Source: Glandiceps talaboti (lineage: Eukaryota > Hemichordata > Enteropneusta > Spengelidae). Taken from it: a stretch of 64,000 nucleotides of DNA. Location: contig NC_135551.1 of NCBI RefSeq assembly GCF_964340395.1, positions 62,001 through 126,000 on the forward strand, in the 5' to 3' direction. This document shows, piece after piece, positions 45,426-58,130 of this stretch. The translations under genes and the position numbers were made by a program. Position 1 is the first letter of the stretch. Every line of letters begins with the position of its first letter. The notes under the pieces are model-generated. The model did not search any database and was not told where the DNA came from. It was given only the letters and a program-made list of their open reading frames with translations.

Positions 45426-45705
45426 TAAAGACAGTCAACACTCTATGCAGTTGTTGGTTTCAAAAAACATAATAGCCATTAGATTAATATTGTTCATTTT
45501 CAATCATCGAAATGTCATTCCGCAAACTTTAAACTTTGAAAATATCTATTTGTTTGTCTATATATTTCTCTTAAAGTGGCCATATGGGTGTGAATTGGAT
45601 ATTTATTTTGGATTTTGGATTTATAAAACTATTTTATCACAGCTTCCTACTTGAAAATTAATGTTGTTCATTATTCAAAGTACTCTAAAGGTAAAAGCAA
45701 AACAA
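45426..45705. other. No feature recognised
   Basis: AT-rich; the 69-codon ORF at 45445-45654 has no motif. Confidence 0.4.
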
Positions 45706-46342
45706 ACAAATGTCATAGGACAGGTGCATATTTATTACGGTTGATATATGTACCATATTATATGAAATTTGAAGCTTGCATTTTTAAGAAACAGCCTAGT
45801 TACCTAAAATAATTAATTATGCAATTTTTTCATTAAAATTAAAAACTGTAAGCTATATCAACAAATTTTATATGACATATCCGCTTCGTTTGAAATTAAA
45901 GTATGCATTCTTATGATATATCCTAATTACCGAAAATCATTAATCATGCAATTTAGTTATTAACACTGCAAGATACATAAAGAAACTTTATAGGGTGTTT
46001 GGACTTTGTTATGTTTAATGTATGTAGATACATAAAGAAACTTTATAGGACATATGGGATTTGTTATGGTTAAAGTACGTACTGAATTATATTGAAATTG
46101 AAGAATGCAGTCTTAAGATATAGTATAATTACCGAAAATAATTAATTGTGCAAATTATTCATTAACACTGTAAGGTACATCAACAAACTTTATAGGACAA
46201 ATGCACTTTGTTATGTTTAATGAATATACTAAATTATATTGAAATTGAAGTATGCAGTCTTTATATATTGCTTAATTAGTTGATTTCATTGATATGCAAA
46301 TTTCACTAATTAACATGAACAGATCTCGATCTCAACATGTTG
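45706..46342 (+). mobile_element. Family D HINE fragment
   Basis: Four diverged units of about 145 bp, each with TTAATTATGCAA-type octamer text, TTCATTAACACTGTAAG, ACTTTATAGGACATATG and GAAATTGAAGTATGCAGTCT. It ends with CTAATTAACATGAACAGATC, the point just inside the 3' module, where a LINE 3' end takes over. Confidence 0.75.
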
Positions 46343-46345
46343 TTG

Positions 46346-47480
46346 ATCCACGCTTATTCTTATTCTTTATTGGAATCCAATCAGCTTTCTACAAAGTAGT
46401 GGCTGTTTTTCATGGAGCCATAAAAATATCTTTAAAAAGTACATAAAACACAAAGTAATAAGTAACTAGATGAATATACAAAACAAAACAAAACAGAGTA
46501 CAAAGTCGTGTACTGACGCTAAAGAGTTAAAACATATATACAATTCAAGAAACGATTACAAAACATCAAGTACGTGTCGGGCACATGCCTGTTCAAAACC
46601 ATTCAGAGATTCCAGATCTCTTATAGATCTGGGAATCCTATTCCAAATATTGGATGCCATATATTTTAAAGAACTTCTATGGCAGTCATTGCGATAGAAA
46701 TCTCCTCTGGCACTAGCCCTGGTTCTGTAATTATGAACTTTATCTATTTTGGTTGAAGTGTTAAAGATAATGAGGAGTTAAATTATTGTTGATTTTTTCG
46801 GAACCCCGACTGTTCAGCACAAAGTAAATTATTTCTATTAAGGTAATCATACAGTTGGTTGTGAACGTAACGTTCGAGGAGTTTAGAGAGCACAGGCAAT
46901 ACAGATATTGGCCGATAGTTACCCAGTTCCTGTCTTGAACCTTTCTTAAAGAATGCAGATATTCGTGCCGATTTCCAATCACGAGGGATGTCGGCCGTCG
47001 CCAAAGAGAGATTAAAGAGATATGTAATACTATCCGAAATGGCTGGAGCTGAGATTTTTAGGAGCTGAGCTTGAAAGTTGTCAAGGCCAGTAGCTTTATT
47101 TGTGTTAAGCAAGAGTAAATCTTTAAGAATATCACAAGATGAATGAGGTTCAAAACAGAAATTGGTTGCCAGGGTTGTAATATATCCATCCAAGTAGTTA
47201 ATAGCTAGTTTTGAGATGAGCAAGGTAAAAATTGCTTCAACAAGTTCCACATGGACCGAGAATCCCCGGCATGCTCACTGATATTTGAATGAAGGTAGTT
47301 TTTCTTTGTTTCTCTTATCAGTGCTGTCACCTTATTTTTAAGTTTTTTGTACACAGCCCAAGTTGTCGGGTCACCAGTCTAAATAGCAATTTGGTGGTAT
47401 TCATCCCGTGTTTGCTTCAAGTTAGCGATTTCTTCACTATACCATTTACTTTGCTGCTTAGAAACTCGCAATAGGTGTTC
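46346..47480 (-). mobile_element. CR1/L2-like LINE with internal deletion
   Basis: Minus-strand order: linker (SKWYSEEIANLKQTRDEY, VTALIRETKKNYLHSN) from 47470, then RT entry LLLNTNKATGLDNFQAQLL, ARISAFFKKGSRQELGNYRP, VLPVLSKLLERYV and EQSGFRKNQQ. At about 46785 the reading jumps to the last domain, HNYRTRASARGDFYRND, ASNIWNRIPRSIRDLESLN, FEQACARHVLDVL, ending near 46560. The palm with its YADD box is deleted. The 3' end carries AATAAAGAATAAGAATAAG, a short repeat tail, at about 46350-46370. Confidence 0.8.
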
Positions 47481-47702
47481 AGTTGGTGAATGACTATCCA
47501 GTTGCCTATCCAACCCTGTTGTTATCTTTGCAGTATTAGCAATCAATTGGCTTTGCTATGGCATGGTCATGTTGCTAGACATATCTGCCTACATTTTTTG
47601 AATGTTTTGTTCACTTGACTATGAATCCCTGGATGTCATATTCCTGATCATTTGGCTGTTGCTATGGGTGTGGTTTTGTTGCTAAGTACATTTGCATATT
47701 TT
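47481..47702 (+). mobile_element. Family C HINE, 5' fragment
   Basis: Starts AGGTGTTCAGTTGGTGAATG and CCAGTTGCCTATCCAACC as at 25230-25280. Two core units with TTTGGCTGTTGCTATGGGTG follow. Confidence 0.7.
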
Positions 47703-47706
47703 TTTA

Positions 47707-50040
47707 ACCTCCTGTAAGGGTACGGGAGGTATTAAAAGGGGGATGTCTGCCTGTGTGTGTGTGTGACCATTTTCTTAAAAATGGCTGGCTCAATTACAAT
47801 GAAATTTAGTACCTAAAATGTTTGGGGTAATGGCTAGACCTGATTAGTCTTTGAGCGAGATCTGTTCCCAAAGAGTTATAAGTTAACAGTTTTAGTCTCT
47901 GATTTTATAGACCCATTACAGTTTGCTTATCGTAAGAACAGGGGTATAGAGGATGCGATGTTACATGTTTTAAATAATGTATATTCTCATTTAGAAAAAC
48001 CTGGAAGTTCAATCAGATTAATGTTCTTTGACTTTTCAAGTGCTTTTAACACTATACAGCCACATCTTATTGTTCAGAAACTTTTAGCAATGAACTTGTC
48101 ACCTTCAACTGTACATTGGATTTTTAATTATCTTACTAATAGGCCACAGATGGTGTCTTTAAATGGTAAAAAATCTGACGTAGCGTATACTAATACAGGT
48201 GCACCCCAGGGCACTGTTTTAGCACCCTTCCTTTTCACACTGTATACTGCCAGCTGCCGGAATTCTGACATCTCGTGTCCATTGGTCAAATTTGCAGATG
48301 ATACAGCAATGGTTGGGAAGATCAGCAATGATGATGATTCGATTTATTTAGATGAGATTGAGAGATTTACTGACTGGTGTAATGATAAATATCTGTATCT
48401 TAATGTTTTAAAGACCAAAGAGCTCTGCATTGATTTTAGAAAAGTTCAGTGTGACCCAGCACCTGTCCATATCAAAGACTCAATAGTAGACAGAGTGAAC
48501 GAATATAAATACCTGGGTATCAAGCTTGATAATACACTAAAATGGGTTGAGAATACCAACTTCATTATTAAGAAAGCTAACACTCGTCTGTACTGCCTAA
48601 GGAAACTAAGATCATTTGGTGTTAGTCACGATCTTTTAGGGGTGTTTTTTAATGCAGTTGTTTGCAGTGCTCTCACCTTTGGTATTGTTTGTTGGTGAGG
48701 TAATCTGTCCCGTCATGAGATGGGAAGACTAAACAAGATTATCAAAAAGGGTAGCCAAATTATCGGTAAACAAAGTGAAAGTATAGATTCTATCTATAAC
48801 AAACGCATAATGTCAAAGGCTCATAGTGTTCTGAAAGACCCTTCCAATCCACTTTATGCAGAATTCTACGACCGTCGTATTTCAAGGAGTGGTAGATACC
48901 GTGCTCCAGCAGCTAAAACCAATCATTTTAAATCGTCTTTCGTCCCAACCGCTATCTCAGTTCTTAACAGCAATCATTGTCGCCCTTTTTAGTACTGTGC
49001 TGTTGTTTTTAGTATGTTGTGTAATATATGTAATGCTATCTTTTGTATTGCTTTTATTTCTGTTTTACCTGCAAGAACTGTTGTTTTAATTTCCCCTGGT
49101 GGGATGAATAAAGTAATTCTGATTCTGATCATGTTAATTAGGGAAATTTGCATATCAATGAAATCAACTAATTAAGCAATATCTTAAGACTACATACTTC
49201 AATTTCAACATAATTCAGTACACATGTTAACCATAATAATTGCATATGTCCTATAAAGTTTGTTGATGTACCTTTCAGTGTTAATGAATAATTTGCATAA
49301 TTAATGATTTTCGGTAATTAGGCTACATCTTAAGAATACATACTTCAATTTCAATACAATTCAGTAGAATTGTTAACCATGCAAATCGCATATTTCCTAT
49401 AAAGTTTGTTGATGTACCTTGTTAATGACTTATTTGCATAATTAACAATTTTCAGTAATTAGGCTATATCTTAAGACTGCATACTTCAATTTCAACATAA
49501 TTCAGTACACACGTTAACCATAATAATCGCATATGTCCTATAAAGTTTGTTGATGTACCTTTCAGTGTTAATGAATAATTTGCATAATTAATTATTTTAA
49601 GTAATCAGGCTATATCTTCAGACTGCATATTTCAATTTCAATACAATTTAGTACATACGTTAACCACAACAAATCGGATATATCCTAAAAACTTTGTTGC
49701 TATAGATTACACTTTTAATGAAATATTTGCATAATTAATGATTTTAGGTAACTAGGCTATAACTTAAAAATGCAAGCTTCAAATTTCATATAATATGGTA
49801 CATATATCAACTATAATAGTATGCACCTATACTAAGATGTTGATATAATGTTTACCTTTAATTCGAATAACGAATGATATTCAGCAATGAAGCAGTATCA
49901 TGCACTCTTCAAATTCCATATAATTTGGCATATACATTAACCTAAGAAAGCACACTTGTCCAAAAAAGCCTGTTACCACAGTTTTTTTTGTTTTAATGAG
50001 TAATTTGCATAATTAGCGATTCCCTTACGGAAGGCATTCG
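47707..50040 (-). mobile_element. Family D HINE interrupted by a Rex1 LINE
   Basis: Reverse orientation. The 3' hairpin is at 47707-47730 (ACCTCCTGTA / TACGGGAGGT), then a TG-rich tract and the module TGGCTGGCTCAATTACAATG up to GATCTGTTC at 47867. It resumes at about 49130 with ATGTTAATTAGGGAAATTTG. Five or six core units of about 145 bp follow, each with TAATTTGCATAATTAA, TCCTATAAAGTTTGTTGATG and TTCAATTTCAA. The 5' end has TTAGCGATTCCCTTACGGA near 50020. Confidence 0.8.
47868..49129 (+). mobile_element. 5'-truncated Rex1 LINE nested in family D
   Basis: Coding text starts at about 47905: DPLQFAYRKNRGIEDAMLHV, LMFFDFSSAFNTIQPHLIV (first catalytic Asp), TNTGAPQGTVLAPFLFTLY, LVKFADDTAMVG (FADD box), LNVLKTKELCIDFRKV and YKYLGIKLDNTLKWVE. 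A TGA at 48696-48698 follows FGIVCW. The same frame resumes with GNLSRHEMGRLNKIIKKGS, LKDPSNPLYAEFY and SGRYRAPAAKTNHFKSSFVP, stopping at 48992. So there is one nonsense change in about 360 codons. The 3' end is ATTCTGATTCTGAT. This is the best preserved RT palm in the window besides the CR1 copy. Confidence 0.87.
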
Positions 50041-50162
50041 GTTTAAATCTGGTTTGAATGTTTGTTCATTTGTCTATTAATCCCTCTTGTTATTGTGAAA
50101 TACACCAACGTTTGGCTGTTGTTATGGGTGTGGTCATGGTTGCTAGGGATATGTGCATACAT
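50041..50162 (+). mobile_element. Family C HINE core unit
   Basis: A single unit: GTTTGAATGTTTGTTCATTT, then AACGTTTGGCTGTTGTTATG and GTGCATACATTTTT. Confidence 0.65.
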
Positions 50163-50998
50163 TTTTACCTCCCGTAACCTTAATTAAAAGGGGGATGTCC
50201 GTCTGTGTGGCTGTCATATGTCTGTGTGTGTGTGTGTGTGTGTGTCTGTCTGTCTGTCTGTGTCATAATTTTCTTAAAAACGGCTGTTTCAAATGTAATG
50301 AAATTTGGTACATATAATAGTTGGGGTAATGGCTAGACCTGATAAGTTTTTGAGTGAGATCTGTTCATGTTAATTAGTGGAATTTCAACTAATTAAGCAA
50401 TATCTCAAGACAGCATACTTCAATTTCAATATCATTTAGTGTATTCGTTAAACATAACAACATACATTTGTCCTATAAAATTTGTTGAGGTACCTTACAA
50501 TGTTAATGAATAATTTGCATAATTAATCATTTTTGGTAATTAGGGTATATCTAAGAGTGCATCCTTCAATTTCAATATAATTTAAAACATACGTTAACCA
50601 TAAGAAAATGTATATATCCTATAAAGTTTGTTGATGTACCTTATAGTGTTAATGAATAATTTGCATAATTAATGATTTTCGGTAATTAGGCAATATCTTA
50701 AGACTGCATACTTCAATTTCAATATAATTTAGTATATTCGTTAAACATAACAACATACATTTGTCCTATAAAATTCGTTGATGTATCTTACAGCGTTAAT
50801 GAATAATTTGCATAATTATTTATTTTTGGTAATTAGGATATATCTGAAGAATGCATACTTCAATTTCAATATAATTTAGTACATACGTTAACGATAAGAA
50901 ATTTTATATGTCCTATAAAGTTTGTTGATGTACCTTACAGTGTTAATGAATAATTTGCATAATTAATTATTTTCAGTAATTAGACCATATATAATTCA
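50163..50998 (-). mobile_element. Family D HINE, 3' part
   Basis: Reverse orientation. Half hairpin ACCTCCCGTAACC at 50166, TG/TC microsatellite at 50222-50265, GATCTGTTCATGTTAATTAG at 50360, then about four core units. Cut at about 50998 where TATATAATTCAGTACATACC meets unrelated DNA. Confidence 0.75.
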
Positions 50999-52110
50999 GT
51001 ACATACCAGAGGTCGCGTTAACATGTTATTCATGCATATTTGATGCCATATTTGACACTTGGGACGTATTTTTTTGGATGTATGTGTCACTGGAGATGCG
51101 TCATAAACGGGACAAGTGGGGCTTACTGTTGGCAAACGTATGGTTCTCATCTTTGCTTCGAAGTTGTTGAACAAGGCATCGTGGATTTAGTGAGTTCTGA
51201 TTGTAACTACCTTCAAGTTCTAAATCTCCATGTGCAGTGTGACCCATCGTATGCAAACCGTTTCAACAATTTCATGTGCCACATGACCATTTCCTGACAT
51301 GGAGAGCACATGTTGGGTAGTTTAGAAATGATGTGATATTATCATTACTTATCCACGTGATTGGTTACTTATTAACAGACATGGTTAGAAAGGGTTTCCA
51401 TCAATAGCACGGGCATTACGGTGAAGCATCTTCCCTCACGGGCGAAGCGATGATTAAATAGACCACAGCGGTGGACAGTAGTCTATGCTGAAAACTTCAT
51501 GTAGATAAATTCATACTGCCACGTCACCATTTCATTCTCACTAAAACTGAAACTTTTTTTAACTCTTATGGGATCGAACGCATTACGTGAATTTACAGTT
51601 CACTACATGCTCTTCGAAGCTTCGTATGGGGTGAACATGGTTCACAATGAAGGCATCGTTCAAGAATAAAGGATTATCTTGGTGTATGCCAAATTAATAG
51701 TTCTCCTCAGCAACACAAAATTTGTATTAAACTTTTACAACTGTGTCTCTGTCAAATTGAAAGTTCACACTGTCGTTCATACTTCATGTCGTGGAACTAA
51801 TAGTTTGTGGATTGCGGTAGTGTATCATAGTGTAGTTTTATGTACTCCAAGACCCGCCCTAACATAGATTCACTTGGAGTTCGTTCTCAGAGCACATATT
51901 TTTAGAGAGTGATTACCATAGAAAATCGAAAGTCTAGAAAGATGAAATTAAACCACTGTATAGCGTATAAATGTTTTCTTTTTGGAAGTGCAAACTATGT
52001 ACTTGTATATGGTGTGCAGGAGAATGACACTGATGTGTTCATGTACATGTATTTACATTATTTACATTTATAACGTATTTACATGTAGAGTGCATGCAAA
52101 TTTGGAAAAG
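50999..52110. other. Unassigned low-copy region
   Basis: An 85-codon plus-strand ORF (51040-51297, Cys/Trp-rich) and a 62-codon one (51679-51867) show no recognised domain. Composition is more balanced than in the surrounding repeats, so this could be host or older element DNA. Nothing firmer can be said. Confidence 0.3.
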
Positions 52111-52410
52111 ACGCATCGCAATGGGATTTTTGCAGGAATGCATTAACCATAACAAAGCGGATATGTCCTATGAAATTTGTTGATATAGCTTAGAGTTTTA
52201 ATGAAAAATTAGCATAATTAATGATTTTAGGTAATGAACGATACTCAGTAATTAAGCAGTATCATACACTCTTAAAATTCCGTATAATTTGGCACATAGA
52301 TACACCTAAGAAAGCATGCTTGTCCAAAAAAAGCCGGTTACCATAGTTATTTTTAGTTTAATTTGCATAATTAGTGATTCCCTTATGAGAGGCATTCAAT
52401 TTAAATCTGG
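52110..52410 (-). mobile_element. Family D HINE, 5' end fragment
   Basis: Contains AACCATAACAAAGCGGATAT, TTTGCATAATTAGTGATTCC and the subterminal CCCTTATGAGAGGCATTC, then the shared 5' end text TTTAAATCTGGTTTGAATG. Confidence 0.65.
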
Positions 52411-53095
52411 TTTGAATGTTTACTCACTTGCCTACCCAGATGATGATGCTATTTGACCAAAATATACTGCCATTTGGTTGTTGCTAAGGGCGTGGTCATT
52501 TCTTCTAGAAACATCTCACCAAGTTTCAGTCTCATTGACAGTACTTTTTGAGATATAAATATTTTACCAAAATTCACATTTTTACCCCTAATTTGCATAT
52601 TACTGACAAGATCATTCTTTGTTTAACATTTTTTCACCTGTGCGCCCAACATGCATGCCCATTAAATTTCAGCCGAATTTACCTAGTAGTTTTGGAATTA
52701 AAGATTTTTGACCAAAAAGACACATTTTTAACCCTAATTTGCATATTACTGATGAAATCATCATGTTATGAACAAATCATAATTTACTCTTCCCTAAGAC
52801 CGGTCCCACAAAATTTCAGGCCAATCTGCCCCGTAGTTTTGGAGTTTAAGTGTTATGACCAAAAATAACATTTTTTGACCCAAATCATACATTTGTGATA
52901 AGATCATTTTGAATTGAACAATTTCCAAACTAGACACCCAAGGTAATACACCCACCAAATATCATGACAATCAGTCCAATGGTCTTTGAGTTTAAGTTGT
53001 TTACACACACACACACACACACATCCACACAGTTGGACACTTTGCCATGCCTATAGCACTACTGAAACATATCTGTTAAGTTGTGCTGAAAAGTA
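52411..53095 (+). mobile_element. Family C HINE, diverged
   Basis: Core phrases TGGTTGTTGCTAAGGGCGTG, TAATTTGCATATTACTGA twice and CCAACTAGACACC-like text. A CA run (53003-53024) and a degenerate hairpin at 53054-53089 (TAGCACTACTGAA...TTGTGCTGAA) end it. Confidence 0.7.
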
Positions 53096-53099
53096 GTCA

Positions 53100-54025
53100 T
53101 TCTTTTCGAACATGTAAAACAAATTTTAATTATCGACAGGTGCGTATTATTATGGTTGATGTACGTATCATATTATACGAAATTTGAAGCTTGCATTTTT
53201 AAGATACAACCTAGTTACCTAAAATCATTAATTATGCAAATTTTTCATTAAAACTAAGCTATATAAAAGATTTTGTAGGACACGTCCGCTTTGTTATGGT
53301 TAATGTATGTACTAAATTGTATTGAAATTGAAGTATGCAGTCTTAAAATATAGCCTAATTACCAAAAATCATTAATTATGCAAATTATTCATTAACACTG
53401 AAAGGTACACCAACAAGCTTTACAGGACATATGTGATTGTTATGGTTAACGTATGTACTAAATTATATTGGAATTGAAGTACATGTATGTATTCTTAAGA
53501 TATAGCCTAATTACCGAAAATCATTAATTATGCAAATTATTCATTAACACTGTACGGTGCAGCAACAAACTTGATAGGACATATGTGTTTTCTTATGGTT
53601 AAAGTATGTACTAAATTATGTTGAATTTGAAGTATGTATTCTTAAGATATAGCCTAATTACCAAAAATAATTAATTATGCAAATTATTCATTAACGCTGT
53701 AAGATACATCAACGAATTTTATAGGACAAATGTATGTTGTTATGTTTAACGAATATTCTAAATTATATTGAAATTGAAGTATGCAGTCTTAAGATATTGC
53801 GTAATTAGTTGATTTCATTAATATGCAAATTTATCTAATTAAACATGAACAGATCTGGCTCAAAACCTAATCAGGTCTAGCTATTACCCTAAAGATTATA
53901 TATCCCAAATATCATTACAATTGAGCCAGCCGATTTTTAGAAAATGATGACAGAGACAGACAGACAGACACACATTCCCCTTTTATTTTTTTAATACCTC
54001 CCGTACCCTTACGGGAGGTAAAAAT
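53100..54025 (+). mobile_element. Family D HINE, 3' part with intact terminus
   Basis: About five core units run forward (AATTATGCAAATTATTCATT, CTAAATTATATTGAAATTGA), then GAACAGATCTGGCTCAAAAC and ATTGAGCCAGCCGATTTTTA. A GACA microsatellite is at 53951-53970. A perfect 10-bp hairpin at 53996-54019 (ACCTCCCGTA, loop CCCT, TACGGGAGGT) is followed by AAAAA. This copy defines the family D end. Confidence 0.85.
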
Positions 54026-54789
54026 GACATAATCACACTAATTTATGACTGAATCTCTCTATTTGGTATATTGGGCAATTAAGTAGGGTCACAGAATCAA
54101 CAAGTGTTCAATTATGTGGCACTGAAATAGTCCCCTTAACCTTTTCTCAGGGTGAAACCTAACAACTTACTCACAGTCACTAAATGTTGACTGCACTCAC
54201 TGTACTACATGAAGTTAAATCAAGTGTTAAAGGCACGACTGCCTGGCCCTGGGACCCTATTTTGCATATGACTGACTGTATGTTTGGAGGTGGAGAACTT
54301 GTGATGACTCACTGGCAAGTAATCACCAAATATAAACATTCCCTATCTTGGTTGTTCACATGCAAATGCTGCATATTTGAATAATCCTGAGTGACACACA
54401 ATCTAAACAGCTATTTGCAGGGGAATTTGTTTCATTTTGAAAGTTTTTTTCATTCTATTAAACAAAAAGATTGATTTTCAACTAATTTGTGTATAAAGTT
54501 ACCATCCTACGACATTCACAAACAATTTGTGCATGATTCATGACCTGTGTGTTTCTCGGAGTGCAGAATAAACAAGACCCAGAAACTAGTGCTCTATACT
54601 GTAGTTTAAATTTCCCGCATTTGCATAGATTAGCCATTATCCTCTTTATATAGGGCAGTTTTGTGTTTAAGACTAATTACAACCAGGTATATGTGGAAAA
54701 TGAAATGATACACAAACAACAGTTTCATGCATAATGCAAAGAACATTTTTATTAGCATATCAGGCCAGCCATGTCATTGTAAACTACAG
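54026..54789. other. No gene recognised
   Basis: AT-rich; a 66-codon ORF at 54184-54384 has no motif. The 8 bp at 54782-54789 (AACTACAG) are the left target copy of the adjoining hAT-like element. Confidence 0.35.
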
Positions 54790-56547
54790 CAGGCCTCAAA
54801 ATTAATTTTTTATCCTACCTGTCCATTGGGCAGGCAACATTGAAAAATTACATGCCAAACCAAAATTTCTACCTGCCCAATTCATTTTATACAGTTGGCT
54901 ATTATAGCATGTGCCTGTGGCTCAGTGGTCATTCACTTCATATCGAGTTTTCCATTTTAAAGTAAGTATGATTCTCCCTACCAAACCTATGATAACCAAG
55001 GTAGTCATGTTTAAAACCAGAGATGAACTGAAAATGCTCCCATATGAGGGGAAATGTTGTTAATGTGCTTGCTGAGACTTTGAAATGTCTTTCTGTACTG
55101 TCCTACCTTTTGTGTAATCAATATCTGTAGCAAGTTAAAGTGAATTTGGTACAGTCCTGGTTATATATCCCTTACTGCAAAAGTTCATCAGATATGCAAA
55201 TTAGCAATTGAATCGATACCATCATATCTTTTCTCAGTCAATATCTTTAGCAAGTTTCATCATATTTGGTGCAGTCTTTCTTGGAATAAGCCCTAACTGC
55301 CAAAGTTCATTAATTCTACAAATGAGCAATTAATTGACACTTCTTAATTTCACAAAGAACTATCATATCTCTGTATGATCAATATCTGTTCATCAAATTT
55401 GGCACAGGCTTTCTTGGTATAGGCCCTAATTGGCAAAAGTTTGTTAATTATGCAAATGAGCAAATTCATTGACACCACTAAATTTCATTAATAAGAACTA
55501 TCATATCTCTGTATGATCAATATCTGTGGCAAGTTTCATTAAATTTGGCACAGTTTTTCTTGGTACAGGCCCTAATTGCCAAAAGTTTGTTAATTATGCA
55601 AATGAGCAATTACTTGACAGCACTTAATTTCATTAAGTACTATCATATCTCTGTATGATCAATATCTGTGGCACTGAATTTCATCAAATTTGATAAAGCC
55701 ATTCTGGATACATCCTGATTTACAAACATTCATTAATTATGCAAATTAGCCCTTAATTAACTTGACACAAGTTAACAACTTTTCATGCTGTTATATCTTT
55801 GTATGATCTGTAGATGTAGCAAGTTTTGTTGAATTTAGTGCAGCCGTTAAGCATATATAGCCCCATTTATAAAATAATTAATTATGCAAAGTATCATTAA
55901 TTATGCAAACCACTCTCACCAAAAACTAATCAGCAGTAAGTTACAGCCTGACAATGCCACATATTAAATTGCAGAACATTTGCTTTACTAATGTTTGAGA
56001 TATCAGTGGAACAAAATTTCTGCACAGACACACAGACATCGCCACAACATCAGCGCAGCTCCCATACAGGAGCTAAAAATGGAGAGATATAGATTTGTGA
56101 ACTTCATCTTTAAACAAATGAATATCAGCTTGTTTTTTATCACTATTGTTCACGTTTTTTAAACAACTTTTCAAGCATGTTCCCAAACATTATATGTCTC
56201 TGGAGGTGCAATAAATGATATAATCATAAAAATTATTACATTCATTGTATAACTTTGCCATGAACTATTGCATGATTTTATCAGTACATACATTCATATT
56301 GACAAAGTGACATTGACATCCTTAGCAATTATTTAAAGTTATCCAATTTGAATTTTAGTATGTAACATTTGGAAAGACTTGATTGATTGTCATCAGTGTG
56401 CTAGAGGAATTATCATTTTAAATGTCAGTGATTGAAAATCATTATTTCTATCAAAGAATTTTCTTCACTGTGAACTTGTCAACATAATCCAGACACTCAC
56501 AGTACTCCTTTGGGATTTACCGTAGAAAGTGATAATTTTGAGCCCTG
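54790..56547. mobile_element. hAT-like non-autonomous element carrying family E tandem units
   Basis: Ends CAGGCCTCAAAATTA (54790-54804) and TAATTTTGAGCCCTG (56533-56547) are inverted repeats, 14 of 15 positions matching. The flanks AACTACAG and GACTACAT share ACTACA, a decayed 8-bp duplication. CAG...CTG ends with 8-bp duplications are the hAT signature. No transposase ORF. The interior 55120-55900 has five units of about 150 bp (GGCAAGTTTCATCAAATTTG, TTAATTATGCAAATGAGCAA). At 56057-56074 there is a hairpin, AGCTCCCATACAGGAGCT, followed by AAAA, like a HINE end. Confidence 0.7.
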
Positions 56548-58130
56548 GACTACATTTGTGTTGATGACTGAAAGCAACGCTGTCATATCAACAAAGTTAC
56601 CTACATCCAAAAAATTCTGTTTTCTGTAAAAATGAAATCAGTGTTGGCCGCCTTTAAAGGGTTTTATTTATTTATGGCAAGTTACAAAAATTGCCATACA
56701 AAGCCTTTTTGGTAATTAGGCTATATCTTGACCAGATTTAAACTAAATGCCTTCCGTAAGGGTATAATCTTGCAATTTCATGATTTATACAAGAAATTTA
56801 GCTCTATATCTGTGATTTTGCAAGTCCCAATGAAGTTAGTTGTCAAAAATGTTGTTCAAATGCCTGCCTCCTATTCTCAGCACACGAAAGCTTGCCATCC
56901 TTGACTTCACTTGGCTTTCGTGATCCCCTACATACCCGGGATATGCACACCTGTTTCCATGGCAAACAATAAACGAAATTCAAACCCACACAACATTGTT
57001 ATAATTACGCATCAGAAAGTTTACATACTTCATGGTAAGCATCGTAACAGTTTGACAACTTTAATATAGTGAAGTGGTATTATTGCCCTACTTCGTCACT
57101 GGGTAAAGTGTATACATTCCTATTTCGACTGACAGACGTACCATCTGCTCCAAATCCTAAAAGTTTCTAATTCTACTTCCAATTCCATCAACTTTGTCAC
57201 ATATGGTTTTTGTCACACTAACACAACCATTGACATGTGCATGTTGATATTCCTTTTGTCCCACACCATGAGTTTACAGGTCAGTTTGTCGACTCGTTGC
57301 ATGTAGATTATTTCACATTCAGCTAAAGCTTTAATCACTACGGGAAAATTGCCAAGATTTTGTTGAGTGGCGCACCCTCACTGTACACTTACTAATTATA
57401 TAGAGGTCAATATATAGGTCACCGGTTTTGATACATTGTTGCGAAATTTTCTTCATAGGCTAGGCTTGGTCTGTTTTCCATGTTTTGACCACATACGTTT
57501 CGGTATAAATAATAGATTATTACACTTGATAAATATGTGAGAGTGTATTTATTTCCTGAGATACCGAGCTAGATATACGATTACAAGCCTTGCAACAAAC
57601 AGTGGTAGTTTGTTATTGGGAGCAATCGGAAAAGAACACTGTAAAAGGAGACGGTTTGAGATCAATATAATTCTTCCTAAATGTCTAATCGAAAATCTAA
57701 AAGATGGGATTTCCCTTTATTCATCTGCACATTAGTGTGTGAAATTTGAAAATGATATGTCCATATTTGACGAAATTGAAACAATGATAAATATTTCACC
57801 TGTCTGTGAACTCCTAGCCCACTGCAATTCAGTGTAAACCTATTTTAAGGCCAAGGGAAAAAAAATTGTTTTCTGGTGAGTTTGCATCACTTAAATACCC
57901 CACCTTGATCTTCATTTTTCTGGTGTTTATCCAGCCAATGCAGACTGTCGATCCAAGGGAAAACACAAAATAACTCTCCCTACATTAATTGCTACTTCAG
58001 GGACGACAACTGCACAACTAATCATGAACAGTGAACAAAAAAATGTGCATTGTCACACCACTTTAGGCAACGTTTCCTGACCAGAAACAACAACATTCTT
58101 TTGTGTGGCCTAATTACCGAAATATGCCAA
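56548..58130. other. Largely unassigned; one family D 5' end
   Basis: 56705-56780 holds TTTTGGTAATTAGGCTATAT, ACCAGATTTAAACTAAATGC and CTTCCGTAAGGG, the 5' terminus of family D. The rest, including 56870-58080, shows no domain-bearing ORF or recognised repeat. Confidence 0.35.

Noticed and set aside
54905-54945. tRNA A-box-like TGGCTCAGTGGT
   Set aside because: No B box at a suitable distance and no cloverleaf.
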